Source: Actinoplanes sp. KI2 (GTDB lineage: Bacteria > Actinomycetota > Actinomycetes > Mycobacteriales > Micromonosporaceae). Taken from it: a DNA stretch of 64,000 nucleotides. The DNA is taken from NCBI RefSeq assembly GCF_025630775.1, contig NZ_JAOSZE010000044.1, positions 1 through 64,000 on the forward strand, read 5' to 3'. The notes under the pieces were generated by a model. That model was not told the origin of the DNA. It made no database searches and saw nothing but the letters and a program-made list of their open reading frames with translations. Positions 26,273 to 34,637 of this stretch are shown here, piece after piece. Numbering within the stretch: the stretch's first letter is position 1; each line of letters starts with the position of its first letter. The translations under genes were made by a program, and so were the position numbers.

Positions 26273-27591
26273 GACGGCTCCTCGGCGGTGCCGGCGCCGC
26301 GCAGGCGCCGCTGGACGGTGTCGGTGATGTGGGTGCGGACGCCGGCGGGCAGGCCGGTCTCGAGCCGGCCGTGGGCCAGGTCGGCCAGCGCGGTGGCGGC
26401 GCGGCGCAGCGGCGGGTCGGCCAGCCCGTACCGGTACGCCGTGTGCCAGCACCCGGCCACCGGCCCGGCCAGCTCGAGCGCCGCCTCGGTGGTCCGCCGG
26501 TCGGCGAACAGCGCCGCGAGCAGGGCCACCGGCGCGATCCACTCGTCGCCCGGCTGGCTGTCCAGGTAACGGATCTCCAGGTAGCCGTGCGGCCGGACCG
26601 GCGGGAAGAGCGTCGACAGGTGGTAGTCGACGTCGGCGGCGGTGGGCGGGTCGGGCAGAGCCCCGGCCAGCCAGTCGGCCAGCGTCGCGCCGGGCGGCGG
26701 GTCCCAGCAGGCGACGCCGCGCCGTACGCAGATCAGCGGTGCGGCCAGCGCATAGCGGACCCAGGCGGCCGCCGGGTCGGACGGTGGCCCGATCGGCGGG
26801 TGGGTGAGCCGGGGATCCATGCCCCACCACGCCGCCATCCGGGCCGAGGCGAGCCCGGTGTCCCGGCCGGCGTGCCGGGACGAGTTGGCGAACAGGGCGA
26901 GCAGCGGCGGCCCGAGCGCGAGCGCGGCCCGCCAGCGCGCGGGCAGCTCGGCCGGGGTGCCCGCGTCGAGGCAGACCTGCAGACCGGCGGTGCTGCTCAT
27001 CATGATCCGGCCGTGTCGGCCGCGGGCGTCGAAGACCCGTTCCATCGCCGCGTACCGCGGGGTGTCCAGCAGCCGCCGGGGCGATCGGTGTGGGTCGATG
27101 CCGTGCTCGCCGAGGCGCAGCCCGGCGCCGTCGAGCAGAGCGGTGAGAGTGGTGAGATCGGCGGTGACGGCCGCGTGCAGCGCGGCGACCGATCGGGCCG
27201 GGGCCGAGGAGATCTCCACCTGGCCGCCGGGCTCGATGGTGATCTGGCCGCCGGCGGGCAGTGGCTCGGGCGGATCCCCGGGCGACTCGGGTGGATGCCC
27301 GGTCGGCTGGGGCGGGTACCCACTCGGCTCGGGCGGATGCCCGGTCGGCTCGGGCGGGTGCCCGGGATCGAGGGTGGCCGGGGCGTGCCGGCCGAGGGCT
27401 TGCCGCAGGGTTTCGCGGTCGAGGGGCGCGCGGGGCGCCGCGGTGTGATGCACGGTCCATTCGAGTTCGGCGCCGATCAGCGCCGGTGGGCCGGTCTTGA
27501 AGCAGATGGCGCGGATGTGCGCCTCCACTTCCTCCTGCGTGCGCAGCCGGCGGCTGGTCGCCGCGGCCGCGTCTTGGTCGAGCGTCGTCAT
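26269..27591 (-). CDS. egtA: Glutamate-cysteine ligase EgtA
   Basis: Makes gamma-glutamylcysteine, the sulfur donor for EgtB. A 440-residue member of the GCS2 group, with substrate/ATP segments IGAELEWTVH, GGQITIEPGGQVEISSAP, IMMSSTAGLQVCLDAG and GYLEIRYLDSQPGDEW. Between about residues 75 and 110 it carries five imperfect heptapeptides of the type GHPPEPT, absent from a typical GCS core, forming a proline-rich loop just before the active-site strand. ATG 27591 follows GGGAG by 8 nt. First gene of the egt operon. Confidence 0.94.
   Translation of the reverse strand: MTTLDQDAAAATSRRLRTQEEVEAHIRAICFKTGPPALIGAELEWTVHHTAAPRAPLDRETLRQALGRHAPATLDPGHPPEPTGHPPEPSGYPPQPTGHPPESPGDPPEPLPAGGQITIEPGGQVEISSAPARSVAALHAAVTADLTTLTALLDGAGLRLGEHGIDPHRSPRRLLDTPRYAAMERVFDARGRHGRIMMSSTAGLQVCLDAGTPAELPARWRAALALGPPLLALFANSSRHAGRDTGLASARMAAWWGMDPRLTHPPIGPPSDPAAAWVRYALAAPLICVRRGVACWDPPPGATLADWLAGALPDPPTAADVDYHLSTLFPPVRPHGYLEIRYLDSQPGDEWIAPVALLAALFADRRTTEAALELAGPVAGCWHTAYRYGLADPPLRRAATALADLAHGRLETGLPAGVRTHITDTVQRRLRGAGTAEEPS
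27263..27367. repeat. Five 21-bp tandem repeats inside egtA
   Basis: Five consecutive 21-bp units (27263-27283, 27284-27304, 27305-27325, 27326-27346, 27347-27367) encode five Gly-x-Pro-Pro-x-x-x heptapeptides of EgtA. The multiple of three keeps the frame. Confidence 0.9.
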
Positions 27592-27738
27592 CGGACGTGC
27601 TCCCGTCGTCACGAACGGTGGCTCTCCGTTACCTCGACGGACACTACGGCGAGGGTCCGACAACTTCGGGACCGACAAGTGTCCTATCCGGACGCGTACG
27701 CAGGGCTTCCTGCGGATTCGTCCCGAAAGTGACCTGCG

Positions 27739-28104
27739 TCACCCCTCGAACCCGCGGCGGGCTTTCTCCACCTCGCTCAGGTGCTCGGCCTGCCAGGCGG
27801 CGAGCGTGGCGAAGACCGGGCCGAGGCTGCGTGCCAGCTCGGTGATCTCGTACTCGGCGCGGGGCGGGACCTCGGCGAAGTAGTGCCTGGTGACCAGGCC
27901 GTCCCGCTCGAGCCGGCGCAGCCGCTCGGTGAGCACCTTGGCGGTGATCCCGCCGATCCGCCGGTGCAGCTCGACGAAGCGCAGCCGCCCGTCGCGATGC
28001 AGGGTGAGCAGGATGGGCGTGGTCCACCGGCGGAAGACGAGGTCGACGACCGGCCCGATCGGGCAGGCCGCGATCGGGCCATCGATCGGGCCGTCGTCGC
28101 TCAT
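27739..28104 (-). CDS. HxlR-family transcriptional regulator
   Basis: A 121-residue regulator with the single winged-helix HxlR domain: CPIGPVVDLVFRRWTTPILLTL, FVELHRRIGGITAKVLTERLRRLERDGLV and YEITELARSLGPVF. The N-terminal Cys (CPIG) is the position used as a redox/aldehyde sensor in some members. It lies 43 nt downstream of the NmrA-like gene on the same strand, so the two probably form an operon in which it controls the enzyme. The 147 nt to egtA show no clear terminator. Confidence 0.9.
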   Translation of the reverse strand: MSDDGPIDGPIAACPIGPVVDLVFRRWTTPILLTLHRDGRLRFVELHRRIGGITAKVLTERLRRLERDGLVTRHYFAEVPPRAEYEITELARSLGPVFATLAAWQAEHLSEVEKARRGFEG

Positions 28105-28147
28105 CGATCAGTTGTACCTCGGCGGAGAGCCGCGGGCCGTCGGCACC

Positions 28148-28975
28148 TCAGCGGAACGCCGCCACGTGCCGGGCCGCCCACGCCGCGAACGGTCCCGGCG
28201 CCCGGCCGAGGATCTTCTCGATGTCCGGGCTGACCCGCTGCTCGTCCACGGTCGGCGCGCCGAGGATCTCGAGGGTCCCGTCGGCCACCGGCGCCGGCAT
28301 GAGGCGCAGCATCTGCTCGCGAGCCTGCGCGCGGGTCTGCTCGGCGAACCGGATCGGCGTGCCGAGCGCGGACGCGAGGTCGGCGGCCCGTGACCGGGGC
28401 GTGCTCAGCGCCGGCCCGGTCAGCTCGTACGCCCGGCCGTCGTGCCCGTCGCCGAGCAGCACCGCCGCGGCCGTCGCGGCGATGTCCAGCGGGTCGACGA
28501 TCGGCAGCCCGACATCGCCGAAGGGCGCCGCGACCGTGCGGAGCTCTCGGACGGCCGGTAGCCAGGCGTACGCGTTGCTGGCGAAGCCGCCCGCCCGCAG
28601 GTGCGTCCAGGCCAGGCCGGACCTCTCGACGGCCGCTTCGAGGGCGCGCATCGGCGCGTAGGCCGCCGAGCCGGGCCGGGTGGCCACGGCCTGCGACGAG
28701 AGCAGGACCATCCGGCGTACGCCGGAAGCCCGCGCCCGGTCGACCACGGCGTGCGGGTCGATCCCGCCGCCCGCGCCCGGCACGATCAGGAACACCGCGT
28801 CCGCCCCGTCGAAGGCCGGCCGCAGCGTCTCCGGCGCGGCCAGATCGGCCCGCACGTGCCGCCCCGCAACGTCCGGCGCCCGGCGGGACACCGCGGTCAC
28901 GTCCGCCCCGCGCTCGGCCAGCATCCGCACCAGCGGCCCACCGACGTTCCCGGTTGCCCCCACCACTGTGATCAT
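28148..28975 (-). CDS. NmrA-like NAD(P)-binding protein
   Basis: A 275-residue atypical SDR of the NmrA/HSCARG/QOR2 type. It has the dinucleotide motif GATGNVGG at the N-terminus and MVLLSSQAV, and lacks the YxxxK motif of classical SDRs. These proteins act as NADPH sensors or quinone reductases. AAGGGAAG precedes ATG 28975. The upstream leader has two copies of CCGAAGGG spaced 14 bp apart, which may be part of an HxlR site. Linked to the downstream HxlR gene. Confidence 0.8.
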   Translation of the reverse strand: MITVVGATGNVGGPLVRMLAERGADVTAVSRRAPDVAGRHVRADLAAPETLRPAFDGADAVFLIVPGAGGGIDPHAVVDRARASGVRRMVLLSSQAVATRPGSAAYAPMRALEAAVERSGLAWTHLRAGGFASNAYAWLPAVRELRTVAAPFGDVGLPIVDPLDIAATAAAVLLGDGHDGRAYELTGPALSTPRSRAADLASALGTPIRFAEQTRAQAREQMLRLMPAPVADGTLEILGAPTVDEQRVSPDIEKILGRAPGPFAAWAARHVAAFR

Positions 28976-29231
28976 GTCAATGCTTCCCTTCGGATACCCC
29001 TTCGGACCTGCGGAAAAGCTATCCACGCCGGTCCATTAGGCACCTAGCGGAAACCGGCTGTGCGGTGCGCCACAGCGGTCCGGGGGCGGGACGCGGACCT
29101 CGCCGGCGGAACGGTCTCACCATGAAGGTCATCGTCGGTATTCGAGGGCATCGATCCTGTCGGGAAATGGACCGGTGACCTGCGCCGATCCCGTGCGACC
29201 ATCATGACTGTCGGCAGTGCTGGGGGCGGCC

Positions 29232-30899
29232 ATGAAGGTCAGGGTCTATCACAACGGCGATGACGTCTTCATCGCGTGGAAGCCGGACGGGATCATCCCG
29301 CAGTGCCGCGGGTTCGCTCTGCTGCGGCGCCGCAACGGGGTCGAGGAAGTGGTCAGCACCTGGGTGGGTTTCGCGGGGCAGCCGGCCGCCGACGGCGAGC
29401 GGCGTGCCTCGACGAACTGGCCGATCCAGAAGTACCAGTGGACCGACTACATGGCGCAGCCGGGCGACGAGCTCGCCTACCGGGTGCTGCCGATGGTCGG
29501 GCCGGACCGGGACAACCTGCACCCCGACCCGGCCACCGCGAGCGACTGGACCGAGCCGGTGACCCTGTCGCACCTGGTCTCGCCGGGCGTCGAGGTGCTG
29601 TTCAACCGCGGGATCGTGGCCTCGCAGTGGGTGTCCCGGCGGCTCGGCGTGACCGATCACGACCTGCAAAATCAGTACCTCGACCGGATGATCGCGACGC
29701 CCGGCGACAAGCTGCGATCCTATCTGGCCGGTCCGCTCGGCGATCGGTTGTTCGCGCTGCTGGCCGAGGCGGCCGCCGAGAAGCGCGAGATCTATGCGGC
29801 ACTGTTCGAGTTGGACGATCCGCAGCTGATGGATGCGCTGCTGGCGATCGGTTCGCGGGCGCACCTGGTGCTCGCCAACGGCAGCGTGGACACCAAGGGC
29901 GAGGACGAGAACGCCGCCGCCCGCGCCGCCCTGGTCGCCGGCCAGGTCGAGGTGCACGACCGGATGTGCGCGCCACGCGCCCTGGGCCACAACAAGTTCC
30001 TGGTGATCTGCGACGTCGACGGATCGCCCCGCTGGGTGTGGACCGGCAGCCAGAACTGGACGATGACCGGCCTGTGCACGCAGGCCAACAACTCGGTCCT
30101 GATCGACGACCCGCAACTGGCCGCGCAGTACCGATCGCAATGGGACCTGTTGCGCGGGGCCGGCGACCTCACCCCCGCGTCGCTGAAGCAGGCGAACACC
30201 CTGCCGCGCGACCAGCAGGTGGACAAGGCCGGCGTCCGGTTGTGGTTCACCCCGACCATCGCGTACGCCGATCTGGTCGACACCCGCAAGATCATCGCGA
30301 ACGCGCAACAGGCCGTGCTGTTCCTGATGTTCAACCCGGGCCCGCGAGACTCACTGCTCAACGCCATCCTCGACCTGGCGCGCGCCCCGCACGCCGGCAG
30401 CCGGCTCTACCTGCGGGGCGTGCTCAACCAGGACCCGAGCACGAAACCGAACCCGGTCGGCCTGTTCGACCAGAAGAACCGTGAGTTCGCCGACTACGAC
30501 GTGGTGCTGCCCGCGGCGATCGACAAGGCGACCGACTTCTTCCGGGCCGAGCTGAAGAAGCTCGCTCGCGGGTTCGCGATGGTGCACAGCAAGGTGATCG
30601 TGGTCGATCCGTTCGGCGACCGCCCGGCCGTGCTGACCGGATCGCACAACCTGGGCCCGAGGGCCAGCGGCACCAATGACGAGAACCTGCTGGTGATCCG
30701 GGACGCGCCGGGGGTGGCGGCGGCGTACGCCACGAACATCATGAGCGTGTACAACCAGTATCGGTGGCGTTTCCGCCGCCAGCTCCAGCCGGTCGCCAAG
30801 CGCTGGAAGGGCCTGGTCGACGCGGACACCTGGCAGGGCTGGTACCTGACACCGGACAGCGCCGCCCTGCGCGAGGTGAACTTCTGGGTCGGACAGTGA
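29232..30899 (+). CDS. Phospholipase D-like protein with two HKD motifs
   Basis: A 555-residue protein. Its C-terminal two thirds carry two PLD motifs: His253 in HNKFLVICD followed by TGSQNWT, and His452 in HSKVIVVD followed by TGSHNLGPRAS and NDENLL. The two would form one active site through a phospho-His intermediate. The N-terminal 110 residues resemble a fibronectin-like beta domain. No signal peptide is seen, so it is probably cytosolic; a nuclease or phosphodiesterase role is as likely as a lipase. The 256 nt before it hold no gene. Confidence 0.85.
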   Translation: MKVRVYHNGDDVFIAWKPDGIIPQCRGFALLRRRNGVEEVVSTWVGFAGQPAADGERRASTNWPIQKYQWTDYMAQPGDELAYRVLPMVGPDRDNLHPDPATASDWTEPVTLSHLVSPGVEVLFNRGIVASQWVSRRLGVTDHDLQNQYLDRMIATPGDKLRSYLAGPLGDRLFALLAEAAAEKREIYAALFELDDPQLMDALLAIGSRAHLVLANGSVDTKGEDENAAARAALVAGQVEVHDRMCAPRALGHNKFLVICDVDGSPRWVWTGSQNWTMTGLCTQANNSVLIDDPQLAAQYRSQWDLLRGAGDLTPASLKQANTLPRDQQVDKAGVRLWFTPTIAYADLVDTRKIIANAQQAVLFLMFNPGPRDSLLNAILDLARAPHAGSRLYLRGVLNQDPSTKPNPVGLFDQKNREFADYDVVLPAAIDKATDFFRAELKKLARGFAMVHSKVIVVDPFGDRPAVLTGSHNLGPRASGTNDENLLVIRDAPGVAAAYATNIMSVYNQYRWRFRRQLQPVAKRWKGLVDADTWQGWYLTPDSAALREVNFWVGQ

Positions 30900-30903
30900 C
30901 CCG

Positions 30904-31683
30904 CTAGGGTTTGCGGCCCACGCCGCCGTAGAGCGCGACCTGCGCGTCGGTCAGTTCGGCCGGCTCGGTCGGGCGCCACTGCAGGATCGGCACCACGCCC
31001 GGATCGACCAGGTCGAGGCCGTCGAAGAAGCGGGTCACCTCGGCCCGCGACCGCAGATGGCTGGGCATGCCCTGGCGGCGCATGACCTCGACGAAGCGGG
31101 CCCACTTCTGCGGCTCGTGGTCGGCGGTCACGTGCGACACCACCAGGTAGCTGCCGCTCGGCAGGGCGGCCAGCAACTTTGCCACCAGGCCGTACGGGTC
31201 GGCGTCGTCCTCGAAGAAGTGCAGGATGGCGAACAGGAGCAACGCGACCGGCCGGGACAGGTCGAGATTGTCGCGGGCGCCGGCGAGCACCCGATCGACA
31301 TCGCTCAGGTCCGAGTCGACGTACGCCGTGTGGCCGGCCGGCGCGCTGGTCAGCAGTGCTCGGGCGTGGGTGAGCACGAGCGGGTCGTTGTCCACGTAGA
31401 CGATCCGCGCGGCCGGGTCGACCCCCTGGGCGACCTCGTGCACGTTCGGCGAGGTGGGCAGCCCGGTGCCGATGTCGAGGAACTGGCGGATCCCGGCGTC
31501 GGCGGCCAGCCAGCGTACCGCCCGGCGCATGAACGCCCGGTTCTGCAGGGGCGCGGTCGCGGCGTTCGGGTTGGCTTTCAGCCCCTCCTCGGCCGCCGCG
31601 CGGTCGACGGCGAAGTTGTCCTTGCCGCCGAGCAGGTAGTCGTAAACGCGGGCGGGATGGGCTCGATCCACGGGGGTCAGCAT
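30904..31683 (-). CDS. DUF574 (SAM-dependent methyltransferase-fold) protein
   Basis: A 259-residue protein of the actinobacterial DUF574 family. It has the family signature ARVYDYLLGGKDNFAVDR, the SAM-binding motif FLDIGTGLPT and VYVDNDPLVL, and later AILHFFEDDADPY. These proteins occur in many copies in actinomycete genomes and are often found near regulators; their substrate is not known. ATG 31683 is chosen at the start of the conserved MLTPVDRAHPARVYD. Confidence 0.88.
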   Translation of the reverse strand: MLTPVDRAHPARVYDYLLGGKDNFAVDRAAAEEGLKANPNAATAPLQNRAFMRRAVRWLAADAGIRQFLDIGTGLPTSPNVHEVAQGVDPAARIVYVDNDPLVLTHARALLTSAPAGHTAYVDSDLSDVDRVLAGARDNLDLSRPVALLLFAILHFFEDDADPYGLVAKLLAALPSGSYLVVSHVTADHEPQKWARFVEVMRRQGMPSHLRSRAEVTRFFDGLDLVDPGVVPILQWRPTEPAELTDAQVALYGGVGRKP

Positions 31684-31765
31684 AGAGGCAATTGCATTGA
31701 ACGATCGCCCCGGTCCGCCCGTACTCGTGAAGGGCAAGGTCGCCGAAGAGGGAGTGGGAGTCGCG

Positions 31766-33022
31766 ATGGCAGGGACCGGAATCGACACCTCGATCCTGCA
31801 CAAAGGGTCGCACAGTGCGTCTTATTTCGATCTCGCTCGAAGTGCCGGCGACGGAGTGGAGATCGTCGACTTCTGCATCCCGTGCAACCCGTACTTCCCG
31901 ACCCCGGAGATGTTCGACGAGCTCGCCCGGGAGCTGAAGAACATCCTCAAGTACTACCCGTCGGACTCGGCCGGCATCACCAAGAAGCTGGCCAGCGTGC
32001 TCGGCCTGCACCCGCAGACGGTGGCGATGGCGAACGGGTCCACCGAGCTGATCACCTGGATCGACCACCTGCTGATCAAGGAGAGCGTGGCGATCCCGAT
32101 CCCGACCTTCGGCCGCTGGACCGACCAGCCGTTCGAGACCGGCAAGCGGGTCGACATGTTCCCCCTGCAGGAACGCGACGGTTTCCGGCTCAACCTGGAC
32201 GACTATGTCCGGTTCATCCGCGAGCGCAAGTCGCGGGTCGCGGTGATCTGCAACGTGAACAACCCGGACGGCAACTACATCCCCCGCCGCGACGTCATCC
32301 GGTTCATGGACATGCTCGGCGACCTCGACCTCGTGGTGATCGACGAGTCGTTCATCGACTTCTCCGACGCCGAGCAGTACCCGTCGGTCGGCCCGGACGC
32401 GGTGATCCGGCCGAACACGGTCGTGCTGAAGAGCCTCGGCAAGAACTTCGGCCTGCACGGCATCCGCTTCGGCTACATGCTGGCGAACCCGGCGATCGCC
32501 GGGACGATCGGCAAGGCGCTGCCGAAGTGGAACCTCAACTCCCTCGCGGAGAAGGTCGTCTTCATGATTCAAGAACACGAGGAGGAGTACGAGGACAGCC
32601 TGCGCCTGTTGAGCCGGGACCGGCGGCAGATGGCGGGGGAGTTGTCCCGCGTACCCGGACTCACCGTCTTTCCGTCCCAGGGAAACTTCATCCTGGTGAA
32701 ACTCCCGACCGAGTGGTCCGGCGTGGCGCTGCGCGACTTCCTGGTCGCCAACCACGGCGTCTACACCCGGGAGTGCGGCAACAAGCTCGGCATGACCAGC
32801 CAGTTCATGCGGCTGGTGGTGCGCCCGGCACGGGACGTCGACCGGCTGATCGACGGGATGATGGACTACGGCCGCCAGTTCCTGCCGCGCGGCCAGTACG
32901 ACGACCCGCGCGCCCAGTACGACGACCCGCGCGGCGGCGGCTGGGAGGACGTCCCGGACAACCTGATCCAGTACCCCACCCGCCGGAGCGAGTACACGGC
33001 CCGGCGCGCGGCGAACGGGTAG
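31766..33022 (+). CDS. Class I/II PLP-dependent aminotransferase (HisC/CobD-like)
   Basis: A 418-residue fold-type I aminotransferase resembling histidinol-phosphate aminotransferase and CobD. It shows ANGSTELITWIDHLL (cofactor phosphate), NVNNPDGNYIPR, DESFIDF and the PLP lysine in VLKSLGKNFGLHGIRFGY. The N-terminus is not HisC-like and there are no his or cob genes around, so the substrate is open. The C-terminus has a 40-residue tail with a duplicated QYDDPRA segment (21-bp repeat). GGGAG 7 nt before ATG 31766 fixes the start; divergent from the DUF574 gene. Confidence 0.85.
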   Translation: MAGTGIDTSILHKGSHSASYFDLARSAGDGVEIVDFCIPCNPYFPTPEMFDELARELKNILKYYPSDSAGITKKLASVLGLHPQTVAMANGSTELITWIDHLLIKESVAIPIPTFGRWTDQPFETGKRVDMFPLQERDGFRLNLDDYVRFIRERKSRVAVICNVNNPDGNYIPRRDVIRFMDMLGDLDLVVIDESFIDFSDAEQYPSVGPDAVIRPNTVVLKSLGKNFGLHGIRFGYMLANPAIAGTIGKALPKWNLNSLAEKVVFMIQEHEEEYEDSLRLLSRDRRQMAGELSRVPGLTVFPSQGNFILVKLPTEWSGVALRDFLVANHGVYTRECGNKLGMTSQFMRLVVRPARDVDRLIDGMMDYGRQFLPRGQYDDPRAQYDDPRGGGWEDVPDNLIQYPTRRSEYTARRAANG

Positions 33023-33094
33023 CTTCCGGCGCTCTGGGTCGGTTGTTCGATCCCCGTACACGTGGGTGTTCGTTTGGTCCCTCATCGTGACGAC

Positions 33095-33754
33095 ATGCCC
33101 CAGTACCTGAACACCGTCGCCGGCAGCCCGTGGGTCCTGGCCGTCGTGTTCGTCGTGGCCGGGCTCGACGCGCTGCTGCCGTTCATGCCGAGCGAGTCGA
33201 CGGTGGTGGCCTGCGGCGTGGCGGCGGCCGGCACGGGGCGGCCCCATCTGGCGCTGCTGATCGCGGCGGCCTCGGCGGGCGCGTACCTGGGCGATCAGGC
33301 GTCGTTCCGGATCGGCCGGCGCAGCACCGGACCGGTCGAGGCGCGGCTGAGCCACCGTCGGGCGCGGGCCCTGCACGCCTGGGTGCGCCGGCTGCTGCAC
33401 AGCCGCGGCGGGCTGGTCATCGTGTTCGCCCGGTACCTGCCCGGCGGCCGGTCGACCACCGCGCTGGCGGCCGGGTTGGTTGGCTACCCCGCGGCGCGGT
33501 TCCACTGGTACACGGCGATCGGCGTGGTGGTGTGGGCGGTCGAGGCCGCGCTGATCGGCTACCTCGGCGGCGAGGTGTTCACCGGGCGGCCGCTCCTCGG
33601 CCTCCTGCTGGCCGGCGCGGTGGCGCTCGCCATCTCCGGGTTCGCGGTGCTCATTCAGCACGTTTTCGCGCCAACTCCGGCCGAACCGATCCCGTCCGAG
33701 CAGGTGACGGCATCGTCCACAGCCGTGCTTCGACGCTCGTCATCGCGTAGTTAA
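33095..33754 (+). CDS. DedA-family membrane protein
   Basis: A 219-residue integral membrane protein with the SNARE-associated/DedA core: the acidic re-entrant segment FMPSESTVVACGVAA and the Arg/Gly motif FARYLPGGRSTTALAAGL. Four or five membrane segments follow. Relatives are lipid (undecaprenyl-phosphate or phosphatidylethanolamine) flippases or exporters needed for envelope homeostasis. The start is ATG 33095; no strong ribosome binding site is visible. The tail is Ser/Thr-rich. Confidence 0.85.
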   Translation: MPQYLNTVAGSPWVLAVVFVVAGLDALLPFMPSESTVVACGVAAAGTGRPHLALLIAAASAGAYLGDQASFRIGRRSTGPVEARLSHRRARALHAWVRRLLHSRGGLVIVFARYLPGGRSTTALAAGLVGYPAARFHWYTAIGVVVWAVEAALIGYLGGEVFTGRPLLGLLLAGAVALAISGFAVLIQHVFAPTPAEPIPSEQVTASSTAVLRRSSSRS

Positions 33755-33809
33755 TCTTTTCCGCTCGGTGACGCGTACTTCCTGTCAACATCCTGTGCAG
33801 GAGGTCCGC

Positions 33810-34568
33810 ATGCTTGGCTGGCGTCGACTCTGGGGTCCCGCGATCGCGGCCCTCGCGCTGACCCTGATCGACCCGGGGGCGGCCTGGGCGGAGCCGGGCG
33901 TTCCGGTCCCGCCCAACGGGCTGCTCTCCGACAAGGCCCGGGGTGCGGTGTCCGCGGCCGACCGCGACTTCGTGACCAAGGTGCGCCTGGCCGGGCTGTG
34001 GGAGATCCCGGCCGGGGACATGGCGCAGCAACGCTCGCAGAACGCGCGCATCCAGGAGATCGGGCGGACGATCGCCGGGCAGCACAAGGCGCTCGACGAG
34101 CTCACCCGCGCCGCCGCCGCCAAGCTCAAGATCGACCTGCCGGACAAGCCGAACAGCGACCAGCAGAAGTGGCTCGGCGAGATGCGCGACGCGACCGGCG
34201 CCGATTTCGACCAGATCTACATCGACCGGCTGCGGGCCGCGCACGGGAAGATCTTCCCGGCGATCGCGGCGATCCGGGCCGGCACCCGCAACGACACCGT
34301 GCGGCGGCTCGCGCAGCAGGCCAACCAGTTCGTGATGACACACATGACGCTGCTCGAGTCGAGCGGAATCGTCGACTTCCAGGGGTTGCCGACCGTGCCG
34401 CCGCCGTCCGCGAGCGCCGCCCCGGTGCTCGCCGCCGAGCGCCGGACCACCTCGCCGGTGACCAGCACGCCGGTGATCCTGCTCGCGCTGGCCGGCGGGA
34501 TCCTGGCCGGCATCCTCGGCACCCGCTTCCTGGTCGGCCGCCGCCCCCGCCGGTACTACCGAGGCTGA
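33810..34568 (+). CDS. DUF4142 exported protein with C-terminal membrane anchor
   Basis: A 252-residue protein with a signal peptide (LWGPAIAALALTLIDPGAAWA), a helical ferritin-like DUF4142 domain (about 50-190: DRDFVTKVRLAGLWEIPAGDMA, HMTLLESSGIVDF), a Pro/Thr linker, a membrane helix (PVILLALAGGILAGILGT) and an Arg-rich end. AGGAGG 7 nt before the ATG decides the start. The outward-facing DUF4142 domain lacks an obvious di-iron motif. Function unknown. Confidence 0.85.
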   Translation: MLGWRRLWGPAIAALALTLIDPGAAWAEPGVPVPPNGLLSDKARGAVSAADRDFVTKVRLAGLWEIPAGDMAQQRSQNARIQEIGRTIAGQHKALDELTRAAAAKLKIDLPDKPNSDQQKWLGEMRDATGADFDQIYIDRLRAAHGKIFPAIAAIRAGTRNDTVRRLAQQANQFVMTHMTLLESSGIVDFQGLPTVPPPSASAAPVLAAERRTTSPVTSTPVILLALAGGILAGILGTRFLVGRRPRRYYRG

Positions 34569-34618
34569 CGCTACTCGACACGGCGGACGTCCCCGCCGGT
34601 ACTGCCGCGGCTGACGCC
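34545..34618. repeat. Direct repeat of the DUF4142 gene 3' end
   Basis: A 28-bp sequence covering the last codons and stop of the DUF4142 gene (34545-34572) recurs at 34591-34618 with three mismatches (46-bp period), just before the next gene. Confidence 0.8.
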
Positions 34619-34637
34619 TTTGGGTACGGTGGGCGTC

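Larger units (their letters stand above)
26151..26285. repeat. Three tandem copies of the egtB start region
   Basis: Three copies of a 50-53 bp unit lie between egtA and egtB. The near-identical core GGTCGGTCTCGATGGTCAT (plus strand) begins at 26151, 26201 and 26254. The first belongs to egtB itself; the other two form mini-ORFs. Spacing is 50 then 53 bp. Confidence 0.95.

Noticed and set aside
29121..29177. 18-codon ORF (ATGAAGGTC...) before the phospholipase D-like gene
   Set aside because: Shares only its first codons with the downstream gene and has no ribosome binding site or overlap, unlike the egtB mini-ORFs.
31766..33022. Aminotransferase as the missing EgtE
   Set aside because: The fold is HisC/CobD-like with histidinol-phosphate-type motifs and it lies 4 kb away from the egt operon on the other strand.
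30494..33661. Open frame of 1055 codons on the minus strand
   Set aside because: Lies over four convincing genes on both strands; long open frames are expected by chance at this GC content.
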